64,000 nt of DNA, taken from Collybia mongolica. Taxonomy: Eukaryota > Basidiomycota > Agaricomycetes > Agaricales > Clitocybaceae. A program made the translations under genes and the position numbers. The notes under the pieces were generated by a model. It did no database searches, was not told the DNA's origin, and saw only the letters and a program-made list of their open reading frames with translations. Where the stretch lies: the NCBI GenBank assembly GCA_013420905.1, contig JAAXNY010000005.1:1054001-1118000 (forward strand). The letters run 5' to 3'. Below are positions 14,790 through 27,880 of the stretch, piece by piece. Numbering within the stretch: the first letter of the stretch is position 1; each line of letters begins with the position of its first letter.

Positions 14790-15210
14790 TTTTGGGGGCA
14801 TGTTGTCAGGCTTTTTGTGATTGCTCTCGAAATACGAGGAAACGTAATTTTCATTTATTATTTTCACACCTGTATCTATGTAGTTTCAATGTCACAAAGA
14901 CACCCATTCGCAACGTTTTTATGAAGATGAATGGAAGGACTTTGCAGATCTAGAACGATCATGAATATGTAATTGCTACTATATTTGCACCCGTTTGAGG
15001 TAAATATACCGCTTGAACTTGGCGCCGCTGCGCCGAAGTTGCGACTTTTCGTGACTTGGTTGCTCTTTCAACTACACTTTCTCCTTTATATCTACCATTA
15101 AACCATCATAAACGAAGAAGAAATTAGAGAGGGTATGTTTTTTGTTCGTTGGTGGTTGTAAAAAAGGATTTTATTGATGATTTCAAACAAAGGCTCCTCG
15201 AGGCGGGGCA
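14790..15210. other. Intergenic between ARS2 and SSK1
   Basis: About 420 bases holding the ARS2 3'UTR and the SSK1 promoter and leader. A GTATGT at about 15133 followed by a T-rich stretch could be a 5'UTR intron donor for SSK1. No other element is recognised. Confidence 0.45.
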
Positions 15211-18200
15211 ATGAGTTCGACGAAACTCCCTGCCATACGTCTCCCAAGTACCAACAAAGGGGAATGCCTCACACCTGATGGCTTTGTGCTGGAACTTCCC
15301 CCTTCAAACAAGTTCAGTGTCTCCTGGCCGTCTGATAGTCGTCCTGCACCAACACCACCTGCATCCGAACGTCAAAATCTCAGCTTTCCCGAGAATGAAT
15401 CCGAGACTTCAGATGGGGAATCAGGGAACGAGCAGAGGGACTCTTCAGACCAACCAGAGGATGCACTACCGATTCGTGCCAAGCCACAAGCCCCTGAAAC
15501 ATCCATCCTGCCTGGAAAGTCGATTCCTCGATTCTCTCGTGCTCTATCAATGCCTCTATCCTCACAATTAGGATCCCTCAAGCATCCTCACAAGTCTGGC
15601 GCCATCTCCCCTCCAAAGGAGGTTCAATCCACCCCTGATACACGTCCAGATTCTTCGCGGTTGCATGAACTTTCGGTCGAGCTGGCTGATTCGGTGCAGA
15701 TGATGATCCAAACTATGCTTCAAATATCCCCACCTCAACTCTTGGATCCTGCGAAGGAGCAGTTCTCTGCCTGTTCGCTCTCGGTACCGACACCATCCAT
15801 GTCAGCTATGTTCACAGCGATGAAAAATCTCAACTACATTTCAGCGAACATGACCGACTTCTGTACGGAGATACCCAAGTCGGTAACTGGAGGGAAGTTG
15901 GGAATTGATGCGCCGCTTCTTGATATGCTGGCCGCTCGCACCGACTTTGATATCGGCGAGATGTTGCAGAGTATAGGGGATTCGTTGAGTGGGGCGGCTG
16001 CAGAGACAGGGGTGGATCTGGTTATATACCATGGGGATGACATTGGCCTACGACATGTCTGTGTAAGGGGCGATGAGAGTGGTATATCGTATTCCTTGTC
16101 ACACGTAAGTCCTCGACCCCTTATTTTGATTGCTAACTCAATTACGGCAGGTTGTTCGCCGAGTGCTGTCGACAGCTCAGCCTGGGGATTCTATTGAGCT
16201 CGGCCTACTTATTGGAGACCCGAAATCCGAGCACCCCGCTGCTCTAGGAGACGTGGCCCTAGAGGAAGACTACGAAAGCCTCAACCCCATAGAGTCTGAA
16301 GGTCCACTGTCGTGTACGATTAGAATATCACATAAATTCTACTCCGGCCTCCCCGCTTTGAGGAATGAGCCAACGACCTCCGGAGTAAAAGGAAGACCCC
16401 AGCCGTCATTCTACAGCCTCCTGTTACGCCGACTGCTTCATCAGATTGGAGCTACGCTCACTCCCGACCTGCCCCCACCAAAACAATTTGTGGATGGGCG
16501 CACTTGCGATTTCACGCTTATGCTAGAGAGAGGATCACTCTCTTTGACAAACACGCCACTGGTCGGCGATATGCAACACGATGATCCTCTTGCTACGGAG
16601 CCAAGCGTGGAACAATTGACTGTTTTTGCAGAGGGTTTGAGGGGAAAGCGGGTCACCCTTTATGCAAGTGCTAAAGGTTCCTTCGCCCAGCACCTTACAA
16701 GCTATTTGACAGCGTGGGGCATGGATGTTACTCATGTTTCTCCTGATGGTAACATCGACGGACTGGTGGAACCTCCGGCAATCTTACCAACCAACTCCCC
16801 AATTGACCACATGCTCCCAATTAGCATCGCTGAACAGAACCCCTCGTTCATATTTGTCGACGATGACGTTGAAGTTTTGAAAGAACGGCTTCACGTCCTG
16901 AGGAACGAACAGTCGCAGCTCAACTTTCATCTCCGCAAAAGACCAGCCTTAGGTCCTCATCACAGACCACGATCTTCCCCTCAAATCGCTCGGACCATGG
17001 GCTATATGCAGTCCATCCCAACGTCCACCGCTTCCGTTGTTGTTGTCCACTTCACGAGCCTTTCAAATTACAAATTCATTAAAGACGTTGTGCAGTCCGT
17101 GGTGTTGTCGCATGCGGGATCGACAACGCCATTACCTGAAGTGATGATTATTCCCAAACCGGCCGGTCCCCGGAGGTTCTTAACAGCATTACACACGGCT
17201 GTCACTAAACCAGTGGTTGACCCCTTTTTCGCTCCCATTGCGACTTCCCCAAGCAGCCCAGGTCTACATCATGAAGGCTCCTTTTTCCACAGTTACCATA
17301 ATACTGAGAACCGTTCCAGAACACCTGCGAAGTCCAGACCGTCTGGTTCACGATCTAATTCAGATCGCTCAACGAAATCACAGAGAGATGTTGCTGACCA
17401 TGCTGCCCCTCTGCCCTCTCCATTAAGCATGACAGAAAATGTTGAATACTTCTCTGAGGCTGCTGCCAAACTGGGCGCTTCCCCATCATCGGGCCTTGTG
17501 ATACAAAGCCCAGATGGACAAGCTGCAGGTATATTTTTCCATCCCCGTGGAAAAACGCCGCGCGTTCCTTCAAGTACAATGATGGAACGTGATAAAGGTC
17601 ATCTCTATGTACCATCAGAACAAAGGCCTTTGAAGTCGCGTCTGTCTTCCGACCCAAATTCAACCGTTACTTTTTCATCCTTGCATGCTGTTGCATCTCC
17701 CCCGAAACCTCCGACCGGGATCACTAGTTCTCCCAGCATGAGAGCGTCTGCAAGGAATCCTGCATCAACACGCCCAGAGGAGCGCTCTCCAACGCAAGCT
17801 TCTTCTCCCATCCTTCCTCATAGGCCTACCTCCACAGAAACTGTCCGCAATCCTACCCCCCCTACCTCACCTCCAACTGAGCATGCTCCTGTCGCCCGAA
17901 GGGCAGCTCCTAGACGAACAACTCAGGAAAACCTGAACACACCCTCTTCCGCTATGGCAGCCGCGTCTAAAAAAGTTAACGCTGCTGCAGGGGATGGCAA
18001 TATTGTTCCACCCATCAGTGTGTTGATCGTAGACGGTTAGTTGACCAGTCGTTCTTTTCTTTTCTTCTACTTACACAGTTGCGCCGTCTAGACAATCCCA
18101 TCAACCAGACAATTCTTTCGACTTTCATGAAGAAGAAAAGGATCAAGTACGATCTAGCGAATAATGGACAAGAAGCCGTCCAGAAATGGCGAACCGGTGG

Positions 18201-19308
18201 TTTCCACCTGATTCTAGTTTGTATTATATACCATATCATAGTTGCCATTTTACTGAACGATGCTGACAGATGGATATTCAAATGCCGGTTATGGACGGTA
18301 TCCAGGCGACAAAGGAAATTCGTCGTTTAGAACTTTCTAACGCTAAGGCAGGATACCCCCCTACATCATCGTCAGATGACAATTCACCGGAAGTATCGCC
18401 CTTGCGGACGCCGTCGGACACCTCAATAGACACGAGATCAACATCGTCTCCATATCGGTCGTCAGTTATCATTGTCGCCCTGACGGCCTCGTCTCTGCAA
18501 AGTGATCGAGTCGCAGCGCTGGCTGCTGGGTGTAATGACTTCCTAACGAAACCTGTATCTCTCATCTGGTTGAACAGCAAGATCATTGAATGGGGTTCCA
18601 TTAAAGCACTTCAGATGTGGGCCGATGTCCGACCCGAAGTCGTGAATACCATGTCATCAGGACAAGCTGCGCAGGCTCGAAACGTAGCCGAACGTTTGCA
18701 TGTCCCCAAAGGGCGGTCGACACCGCCTCTGAGTCGACAGGCTTCAGTGAAACGCGCGGCTCCACCCAATGTACCAGGCCCGACTACTATCGGTCCGGGA
18801 ACATCCTCAAATGTGTTGGGGAACATAAACCCAATGCCGACATCATTGACCTCTTCTGTATTCCGGAGCCCAGATCGTTCATCACCTACAATGTTCTGGG
18901 GTAATCTCGGTAGGCCCCTGGAAATAGCCTTAGTTATTCACGATTTGTTGAACCTTTTTCATAGCCGAACTCACTGCATCCCCTCCTTCGGCAGAGACTT
19001 TAAATGAGCTTGCTAAAGGTGAGACGCTTCTTGTACATGAACACCTGCTTTTGCTAACCAGTTATGTTCCAGACCTCGCGCAAGGTACGTTTTCCCCACG
19101 GACCTGGAATCCACACACTGAAATTTTAATAGGAGGTCGTCGAGGGGCCTCGGGGCTGCAAAGCCCTACCCCCTCTGCCGCGGCGCCCCAGCCAACACCA
19201 GAGCCTCACCCTGGTGGCAAGAACGACGCCCCCACACCAACCGAAGACGGACCAGAGGAGGCAAGCCCATCCGCTCGACCTCTCATGACACATCCCACTG
19301 CCCAATGA
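15211..19308 (+). CDS. SSK1: SSK1 response regulator of the HOG pathway
   Basis: Large cytoplasmic response regulator of roughly 1,200 aa. In fungi it receives phosphate from a histidine-kinase phosphorelay and controls the Ssk2/22-type MAPKKK of the osmotic-stress HOG cascade. The receiver domain sits near the C-terminus, as usual for Ssk1, at about 18010-18600. VLIVD is joined by an intron to DNPINQTILSTFMKKK (acidic pocket), then GGFHLIL is joined across another intron to MDIQMPVMDG (the first Asp is the phosphoacceptor), then IIVALTASS and GCNDFLTKPV (conserved Lys). Other introns: about 16105-16149 (SLSH joined to VVRRVL) and four small exons near 18900-19140 leading to a proline-rich tail and TGA at 19306. 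The long N-terminal part is low-complexity and serine/proline-rich. The receiver insert PPTSSSDDNSPEVSPLRTPS is a serine-rich loop typical of fungal Ssk1. Confidence 0.93.
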
Positions 19309-19796
19309 CGCCATTGGGCGGCCTTGGGAGTCATGGGAGTCCTGTCCCTAATGATGTATCTTCCAGCCTTACAGGTCGCCGAGACAATTCGCAAAAACAC
19401 ATGATGCTCGCTTGCTATGCTCCATTGTTGCTACATATATATATTTGTATGGGCCCGCGTATTTTCTTTGCTCCTGTTGGGTGTAGTTGTGATTACGTTG
19501 TTGTATATCTTGCGATATTGTCTTATTGTTTTTTTTTTCTGTCGTTGTACTGTATAGTTTTTGGGTGAGGGATTTCGGGTAGCGACACTGGGCAGCCCTG
19601 GTTGTATTTTTATTGACTGGGGTGAACTGAATTCAAAAATGAAGCCGATTAACAAAAAAGCCTAGACTTCCTAAAATTGCCACGTGTTCAACCCTTTCTC
19701 AACTCCGCGAAATGGTTTCTTCTGCGCTTCAATCTTTCCACTAACTTCAGGGGGAAGTCAAAATCGAACATACGATCTTGCTCGTCGTTTGCTACG
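19309..19796. other. Intergenic between SSK1 and the JmjC gene
   Basis: About 490 bases with a T-run near 19530 and several T-rich stretches, consistent with 3'UTR and promoter. An upstream ATG at 19677 is in frame with the JmjC gene and could extend its N-terminus by 40 residues. The downstream ATG at 19797 gives a more typical start. Confidence 0.45.
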
Positions 19797-22700
19797 ATGA
19801 ACTCATTGCAAGACCCATCGAAGAAGACCTCTATCACTTCCCTTCTAAATCCTGAAGCTTCTTCGGGTGCATACACCAGTTCACTTGTCGCTTCCTTGAA
19901 CCAAGTGCCTCATGGTCAACAACCTGACGTCTATGGCACCTCGTTTGTCAACGGCTCTTCATTCAATCTCAGGGCTGCCGACTGGGACATGGCTGACGAC
20001 GTGAGCAAACGGAAGGGAGAGACGGGTGCGCGCCTTTATCAGCACATGACGGCGCAAGAGCCCTATGTAGGAAGTTCGTCAGCGCACACTCCGCGAATGG
20101 CGAGAGCAAGGGTAGAAGGTGGACCACCTTATGCAATGGAAGGCGGGCAGGCAGCCTGGCATCCACCAGTGCCGCAGAATCCTGCGAACATGCCTTATGG
20201 CGCCCCCGTTGTTGCGCCACTGTACTCAGATGAACGCACGGGTGAGTCAGGCGCCATCACCTGTCATCAATCACTGATCTTCTGTAGCCATATCCGGGGA
20301 CTACCAATCGCACAGTTAGTCCGTACCTCCAATCACCGTTTACACAATTGAAAGCCATGCCAGATAATTACAACCAAGGATACCAAGACCTGCCGGCCTC
20401 CGCGGCGCCTCAAAATGGTTACTTTCCGTTCCAAAGCACCCACTGTCTGTTATCTAACCCCTTTGTTAGCTTGGCAGAACGCTGAAAGAGTTTCTGTTCG
20501 CCTTGCAGCGCGTGGCACCGTTCAGGACCAGACAAATTATTATCAGAGTTACAACGATGGGACCACATATCAACAAATATTGCCAGGTCCACACCCACAT
20601 GCACGTCAAATTCAACCACCGCCGGCGAAGCGACCGTCATCGGACTCTGACGAGGCCGTACCGAAAGCTAAACGGGCTAAAACCAAGGGGAAGACACCAA
20701 ACACAGACGGAGCGCCAGGTCGCTTAGCATTCTGCTCTTCTTTCGCGGGCCCTGATGAACATTCACAGGAACATCCAAGCGCGGTTACAACGCCAAAAAA
20801 AGGAGTGAAGCGGCACAGATAGCTGCTCAAAACGGTATATCTCCTTTCGTAGTCAGGTGATATGAAGCTGACAGTCCGTCTCTCCTCCATAGCACAATTG
20901 ATGCCGAGCGTTTCGTACACCCAGGTCCCAAACGGAAAAGGCAAGGAGAAGGCAACCGATGATGGTAAGTCACACTGCCTATCCGTTGACTATTTCTCAC
21001 CTGGACCAGCAGCACGTATGCAGATAGTATCAGCGGAAGGGAACCAAGAAGGCAACAATGAAGCGTTGCACCCTGAACTGCAGTTTGCGCGATGCATGTC
21101 AAATAGGTACAAGAATGACCAGTTTCCACGGTGTGTATCATGTACACGACGTTGGGCAGGGGATACCTGTCGCTTCCAGGGCATTCGGTTTTTCCTGAAG
21201 GATATACAAAGAAATATTGTTGGAATTAGCTTTGTTGAGAGTCACAAGGCGGATTTGCCAACCATGAACTTCCCGGTGCAATGGAATGTACCATTGAAAC
21301 TAGAACACATAAAGAGGACAAAGGTATGGAATTTTATAAAGTCGCAAGAGGTTCAAACAGGATTAACTTTTGGGGGATACCAGAGGACTGTCGCTGAAGC
21401 ACTATTGCCGACCCTGGAAAGGGAACTGGAACATCTCAGTATGCCAGAAATAATACGCAGGCCACGAGAGAGCGAAGTACGCGCAACATGCGGTAAGAGT
21501 TTGTTCATTTTGATTATTAAACACACGTCGACCTGAACTATTGAAGACACGTGCATGACTTCTCTCTTTTCGAGCTCGTGGATGTGTCGTTTATGTGGGA
21601 GGGAGACGTGCGCGGAATGCTTCGAGCAAGTTAAAGATCTTACCATTGATCGACCCGGCGCCGGGCCCGCTGAGGTCCTTGCCCTGCAGGCGCGACGGGA
21701 GAAGCATGCGCATAGTAATCCCTTTTTCCTCAGCTGCACACGTCGAAACGAGCACCAGGCGAAGGATTTTTCGCCCATGTCACGATTCTGCAAGTCAGAG
21801 CTTGCGCAGGCCATCGATGAGATGAAAAAGCTTATAAAAGAACCAAGCCCCTCGTCTGCGAAGACTAATGGAAATGCCCACAATCATGTGCAACAACAAT
21901 CTTCCCGCAATTACACTGTGCCAGACCTTCAGGGTGGACCAATACCTTGGACAAGCGTGGCGCCCAAATATCACCGACCTGTTCCCGACGGGATCCCACC
22001 TAGTTCCAATGCTACCCTATACACGCCCCCTGGCTTGTCTGATCTGACCCAATCCGTCGTCAGCCTACCAATTCTTCGATATGCCGAAGCCGACCTCACA
22101 GCAGAAACTTTCCCTGCCATTTGGAGTATGGGACAGCCGCTCGTTGTGACCGATCTTTTATCGAAATTCGCTATTCAGTGGACCCCGGAATACTTTATTG
22201 AGAAATACGGGACTCAGTGCTGTTTGATCATTGAATGCCAGACGGAAATGAATAAAAGGATCACTGTTGGGGAGTTCTTCGCTGGGTTTGGAAAATACGA
22301 AGATAGGAAAGAGTGTTGGAAACTTAAAGTAATACAACTCTCGCTGCTGTACCGCGTTTGGTTTGACTCAATGCCCGTCCTTTAGGATTGGCCGCCTTCG
22401 ATGGACTTCAAAACGGCATTTCCAGAGTTGTACGAAGACTTCAGCAAAGCGGTGCCAGTCCCTAACTACGTCCGACGGGATGGAGTACTCAACGTTGCAT
22501 CTCACTTCCCGTCGAATACCGTTGCTCCCGATCTAGGTGCGTGGTCTGCCAATAATTTCTAGATTGTTCACCGACGTTGTTATCACAGGCCCAAAAATGT
22601 ATAATGCAATGTCATCTACACAAGTAGCCGGAAGCAAAGGGTCGACAAGACTTCACATGGACATGGCAGATGCGCTGAACATCATGACGTTTGCCTCCCC

Positions 22701-23361
22701 TTGTCCCGACGGCTCTCCGGGTTGTGCGGCCTGGGATCTCTTCCGTGCAGAAGACAGTGATAAGATCCGCAAGTTCCTGCGAAACCGCTTCGCGCCTGGC
22801 AACTCTACCGCCCCGAAAAACGGGAATACCAACTCAAATGGCAACGGAACTGGAAATAGCAACGGGACTGCGGCGACTAGCACTAACGGAGCGAATGCGA
22901 ATAAAGAGAAGGCGCGGGTTCCGCGCACGAACGAGTGGAGCGGTCTCACAGATCCGATACATGGGCAGCAATTTTACCTCGATGAGGAGCTGAGACTCGC
23001 ATTGTTCGCTGAACATGGGGTGGTCAGCTACCGGTTCTACCAGCGCCCAGGTGATGCGGTGTTTATTCCCGCAGGATGTGCACATCAGGTACGTACGGGC
23101 CGCTTGAGGGCTTGCCCACCTACAATGCTGACCGTGTATGATGTTTAGGTCGCAAACATGGCGGATTGTATTAAGGTTGCGGTGGACTTCGTCAGCCCGG
23201 AGAATATCGAGCGGTGTGAGAAGCTGACACGCGAGTTTAGGGAGCAAAACCAGAAGAAAGCGTGGAAGGAGGATGTACTACAGTTAAGGACTATGATGTG
23301 GTTTGCATGGCTGTCGTGCTGCCAGCAAGAAGAGGATGCAGCAGCGACTGTGGACGATTAA
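19797..23361 (+). CDS. KDM3-type JmjC domain protein (candidate histone demethylase)
   Basis: Nuclear JmjC protein with a KDM3/JHDM2-like arrangement, a family that removes methyl groups from histone H3 lysine 9 using Fe(II) and 2-oxoglutarate. The N-terminus begins MNSLQDPSKKTSITSLLNPE and is disordered. Cysteine-rich zinc-binding modules follow: CVSCTRRWAGDTC near 21130-21175 and MCRLCGRETCAECF near 21585-21625. The JmjC domain runs from about 22085 to 23200. Its iron ligands appear as H-x-D in TRLHMDMADALNIM (about 22640-22685) and a distal His in IPAGCAHQVANM, split by the last intron (about 23089-23148). A glycine/asparagine-rich insert (about 22800-22900) interrupts the domain. Several introns are required. 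Substrate specificity is inferred from family resemblance only. Confidence 0.85.
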
Positions 23362-23542
23362 TGACGTGGAAACTGATATAATTAACGAGGACAGAAAATA
23401 ACCGCATTTATGGAAAAAAAAAATCTCTTCGTATAATAGTCATGTTATTGACGTTTTGTAATATACACTGTTCACCTTTTCGTACACAGTTTCATGCAAT
23501 AATATACACATAAAGTCCGGGCCCAAGGTGTCCTGGGCAAGT

Positions 23543-25218
23543 TCAGTCCTCCAAAAACATAGAGCAGTCATCATTTTCCGTTTCGATACCTACTTGGTCC
23601 TTTTCATCAAAGTTGGCAACCTGATTGTGATCTCGACTCGGCCGTTGATGTCCAGGAACGGGTTGGAGCTCTCTCAGGGAGCCGACTGAGCGAGACCGTT
23701 TAAGGTACCATGCGCGATTGTGTTTCTTCGCGGGGTAATAGGGATCCTGGGACAGTGACATCAACTTAGGGTAGATATAAGGAGGGCAGGAAATCGCTTA
23801 CAGGGCGTCTTTCAGTTATTGTCGCAAGTCGCTCCTTAATGTCCCTCGCGATTACGCCATACACTTCCTGTGTATGCCCGCCTGTCAGTGCCAGAGCCAT
23901 CAAGAATAATCTGACCATCACTTTCTGCCAGTACATGACATCCCGGGTCACCATCTCATCGGCGTAGTACCACGCCAAATCCTTGGCGCGCGCCTTGAAT
24001 TCCAAGCCTTTCCTGTGCCGCTTGCGCTCATCCTGGCGATCGAGGTAGCGATGCCAGTTCTTCCATTGGTAGTAATCCTCGTCTTCGAAAAACGGGTGGA
24101 TCTTTCCTTGGTGAAGCGCAGCCCACGATTCCCGGCTCTGTAGGTAGGTGAATGCGCGGCGTCAGGGGAGGAATGAAAAAAAAAACAGACTTTGGAATGC
24201 TCTCCAACAGAGCAGGATTGCGTGTCAGAGGGGCGCCGTTCTCGTGTGCTGAGCTCTAGGGTGTACTCAAGTCCGTACCACTCATCGTCCTGGGGGGCGT
24301 TCTGGGTGGTCTGTGGCGCCAGGAACGGGGTTCCACGAGACCCTTGAGGGCTTGCGACAGATGTATTATGATACTGAAACACTGAAGGTATGAGATAACA
24401 GGCGCTGGCAATGATCGACCACATACAATCGGGCGTTCGGGCCGTTTGCCTTCTTGGATTTCGAGGGAGTTTGAGGGCGCGTACTCATCCTCGTCATAGT
24501 AACCAAACTGCTCTTTTGCCCATTCTGGGTATAATTCGATCCATGTTTCCGTAGGACTATCTGAGAGGGAAGCGGGAAGAGCTTGATCGTCAAAAGAATC
24601 AGGTGTTAGAGGTGGCGTAGCCAAATGTTCAGAAGTTGAACATTCAGGTGCGTTGCGGGACATTGCTGTTGAAACTTTTTCTTCGTCATAATGAGTCATA
24701 TTGTCATATGGTTGTGCGATCTTTGAGAGGCGGAATTCAGCCGGTGCTGAAGTGTTTAGTTGGGTATGCATTGGTTCAAGAGTATCAGTTTGGCGAGAGC
24801 GAGCAAAGTTTTTCAATATCCGTTTAACATCAGAGAAGCGACTCAGTTGAAGTGGAGAGCTGGAGCGTGACGGCATTGGAGTCGAAGTATCCACAATTCC
24901 TATTTCGCGATCATCATAGTGCTGATTGCCCTGACCATTGATGTTGAACGCGTTAGGAGTATGGGCACTCTCTAGATCAAGCTGACGGTCCCAGTTATCA
25001 ATCGTTTGGTCAATTTCTCCGGGGATTTCTTCAATGAATGCGCCAAGATTGGAAGTAGGAGTTGAAAAAAGCGAGCCAATGGATGTTATTGCCAGATTGT
25101 TGAAGTTCCGGATGCGAGAGAGGACATGAGGCCGCTGTCGTGCATCAACATTGGAGTCGTAGGATATCTTGATATGTTGTGGGAGGAACGAGCTTCCCTC
25201 GTCGACGTCGCTGTCCAT
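23543..25218 (-). CDS. Conserved hypothetical protein of Agaricomycetes type
   Basis: No known domain recognised. Best start is the ATG at 25218 (MDSDVDEGSSFLPQHIK). The open stretch beyond it has no ATG. Exon 1 runs to about 24430 (EGKRPERPI). Further exons give DDEWYGLEYTLELSTRER, then SRESWAALHQGKIHPFFEDE, DYYQWKNWHRYLDRQDERK and DLAWYYADEMVTRDVMYWQ, with a short in-frame intron before EVYGVIARDIKERLA, and a C-terminal exon ending in CSMFLED. The centre is rich in Trp, Tyr and charged residues, which suggests a folded helical domain; the N-terminal half is serine-rich and disordered. Reading frames chain cleanly with GT-AG introns, so the gene looks intact and under constraint. Function unknown. 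Confidence 0.75.
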
Positions 25219-25619
25219 CGCGTCGGCGCGCCGTGCTGACGATGGTAGAATGGAAGAAAGCAAGGCACGTGTTACGAGTTCACGGGATTGACGCGCTTGT
25301 CACCATATCACTCAAAGTCGTCACACTTCAGCGCGTCCACATGGAATCGTGGATTACATACATTTCAAAGGACATGATAGTTCTTTCAAGCCTCAGCGTC
25401 GCATCAGGGCAACTCCTAGCAGTAGCACCGATCTAGCAATACCCGACCGCATTCATACACCAAAGGACCCGAGTCCACATAAACAAGAGATTGGAAAGAG
25501 AAAGTTTTACTACATCATTAGTTGTGATTGGGAGACCAAGCGTTGAATTTTCTCCTCGCATTGATTTAAGTAAAATGCCATCCCATGGCTTTCTAGGCGC
25601 TGAAACGCAGTGAGCAGGG
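25219..25619. other. Intergenic between the hypothetical gene and the NACHT gene
   Basis: About 400 bases upstream of one minus-strand gene and downstream of the next. No recognisable element apart from presumed promoter and 3'UTR. Confidence 0.4.
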
Positions 25620-27880
25620 CTAGGAAACTGAATCCAGAAGCATACATGCCTTATTTGAGGTTCGATTGGTGAGAATCTTAGCCCATTCGTTTGGGATAGC
25701 ATCGTAAACAGCTTGAGAGGCCGCTTGGTGGCTGAAGCCAATCACGCTGACGTGTCTGCTTTGATGGTAAGCAACAATGAATTGAGCGGTTTGCAAAGGC
25801 ACAATGCCGTGATTCCTGTTCAACTCCTGTACTGCTTCCTGGCACTTCAGAGTGAGGGTGCTGATGCCATATGACGAAAGCAGCTTCGTTGCCGAGTAAG
25901 TATCATAGAATGCGTGCTTATTGAGCGACGCTTGGACACCTACCTTATCTTGCCCCCGATCGAATAAGACCTTGGCCCAGTTCTTGGAGAGAACATTGTA
26001 TACGGATCTCGCGGAGCCCTCCGTGGTCAGACTTATTGTTCTCACAAGTCCATGCTGGTGAAAGGCCACAATGTAAAGTCCATACAGGAGGTCCGCCGCT
26101 TGTAACGAGGAGAGCTCTGATATTTCAGCTTTGCAGCACTCGATCCAATGGCTACCCCCATGAGAGAGTAACACTTCCTGAAAACAGTGTTAATGAAGGC
26201 TAAAATAGAAGCAGAAAAGCTTACCGAAGAACGACGCCCGTTTACCATTATCTTGGCCCACTTATTTGATACAGCATCAAAGAACAGATGTCCATTCTCC
26301 TCCTTCGAGAAACCAACAGTCGTTACTTGAACGCCTTCGTGTAAACCCACAACATAAGGAGCATTCCGAGATGAACTAGCTTGCATCGTCATTTCGACAC
26401 CTCCGTTGATGTCTGCCCTGTTAACGCCTTGCAACTGCAAGATATTCACATGAGCACGGAGACGCGACAGCTGAAAGCCACTCCAAATCTGAGATTCGGG
26501 CCTACTTGCAATGAAGAACTTGACCCGAGGTATGCGGGCTAGTTCCAGAGAGAGCACAGATAGAACAGTCGACACAGGTTGTGTTTCCTCACATTCATCT
26601 AAAGCATCGATGACAATAACTGTAGACAGCCCAGTCTCACGTAACGGCTCGATTAAGAGTTTGTTGAGCTGGTTGGGTAGTGATTCGTGGCCAACGTCTG
26701 GATTGGCGGTGAGTATCTGGACTAAGTAAGACCTAAAGTCCGGGTATGTGTAGGCTAGCTGGAATGCTAAGGTCGGGAAAATGAAGCGAGATTCTCTCCG
26801 ATGAGGAACATTACTAGAACAGAAGAAGCTTGCTCCAAGGAGGCCATCAGCGAACAAGCGTCTCGCAACGTTTTGTAATATCGTCGTTTTGCCAGCGCCT
26901 GCGTCACCGTTAAGCCAATAAACCTGATGGTGGCTATTGTCCCAAAGCCAAGTTTCAATGGTTGAGAGTATTTGCACTTGAGTGTCCTGCAAGTGTTTCG
27001 GACAATTGCTTGAGTCGAATCCTGCACCACTTGCACGTGGCAGTCTATCAAGCAGTACTAAGGTTATGATGGGAAGGTTGTTTATGTCTTCTAGACGACG
27101 TGAGCAACATACCAATTTCCTGCCTATACAGTAAGCAATAACCTTCGTTGATTCTATAGACACTCACCGTTAATGACATTACTTGATCATTCAAACTCTG
27201 TTGTAGTGACGTCTAGGAAATCTTGAGATTCGCGAAATCGAAGCATACAATGAGTGAAAATAACATACTTGATAATCAATAACCGTATCACGAATTTCTT
27301 CAACGATATCCGCGATTTCTGCCGCTTGGTCGACATTGCTGAAGAAGCCAGAGGCTGAGCCTTGTTCGACCAGTGGCCTTAGAATGGCTAGGACGCCCTG
27401 TAACTTCCTATGTCACGAACATTGATCAAAGAGAACCGTGGTTGCAGGACATAGATGCTCGTGCAAACCTTGCTAAAATTCTCCGACGTTCAATCTCTTG
27501 AGAATTTCCTTTCCGAGGAGGTTGAGCAAGGGATTCGCCAAGTTTGTCCACTCGATCGATGAGTCTCTTCACATCACCTTTGTTGGTGATGTATTGCTAG
27601 TCAAGGCCCACTATTAGCTCAACTTGTAGATGCCTCACTTGATAACGCTCACATCGTAATGCTTGAGTAACGTGGTGAGCCCGCCGAAAACGGATTTGAG
27701 AGGGGGGAAAATATCTGCGCTCTCTTTGACGACGCCAAGTATCAGTTTTGTCCCGTTATAAGCTGTTGACAGGGTTGAGTGCTGCCGGTAATGTAGCGCT
27801 CCAGCGCTGGCGTTGGTGGGTTGAGATTCAGAAGGCAAAGACGTTGAGGATGGCTGAAATTTAGTCAGAAGTTTTTTCAT
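25620..27880 (-). CDS. NACHT-type STAND NTPase with three C-terminal repeats
   Basis: Fungal NLR-like protein. The N-terminal exon (MKKLLTKFQPSSTSLPSE, later LGVVKESADIFPPLKSVFGG) and following exons (GDVKRLIDRVDKLGESLAQP, IADIVEEIRDTVIDYQ) form the helical N-terminal region common in basidiomycete NLR-like proteins. The NACHT domain covers about 26450-27050: Walker A WLNGDAGAGKTT and Walker B VIVIDALDECEE, then FFIASRPESQIW. Instead of ankyrin, TPR or WD40 repeats, the C-terminus has three related units of about 80 residues, each with the pattern Y/F-I/V-V-x-x-H...V...F...V-Y/F-D/N...W-A-K-I/V (positions about 26225-26430, 25944-26177 and 25623-25883). Unit 2 fills one exon; a 47-nt intron precedes it and a likely 60-nt intron follows. 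Stop TAG at 25620-25622. Such proteins often act in self/non-self recognition, but no ligand can be inferred here. Confidence 0.8.

Noticed and set aside
19677..19796. Upstream start for the JmjC gene
   Set aside because: In frame, but the added 40 residues look unlike the rest, and the 19797 ATG gives a compact start.
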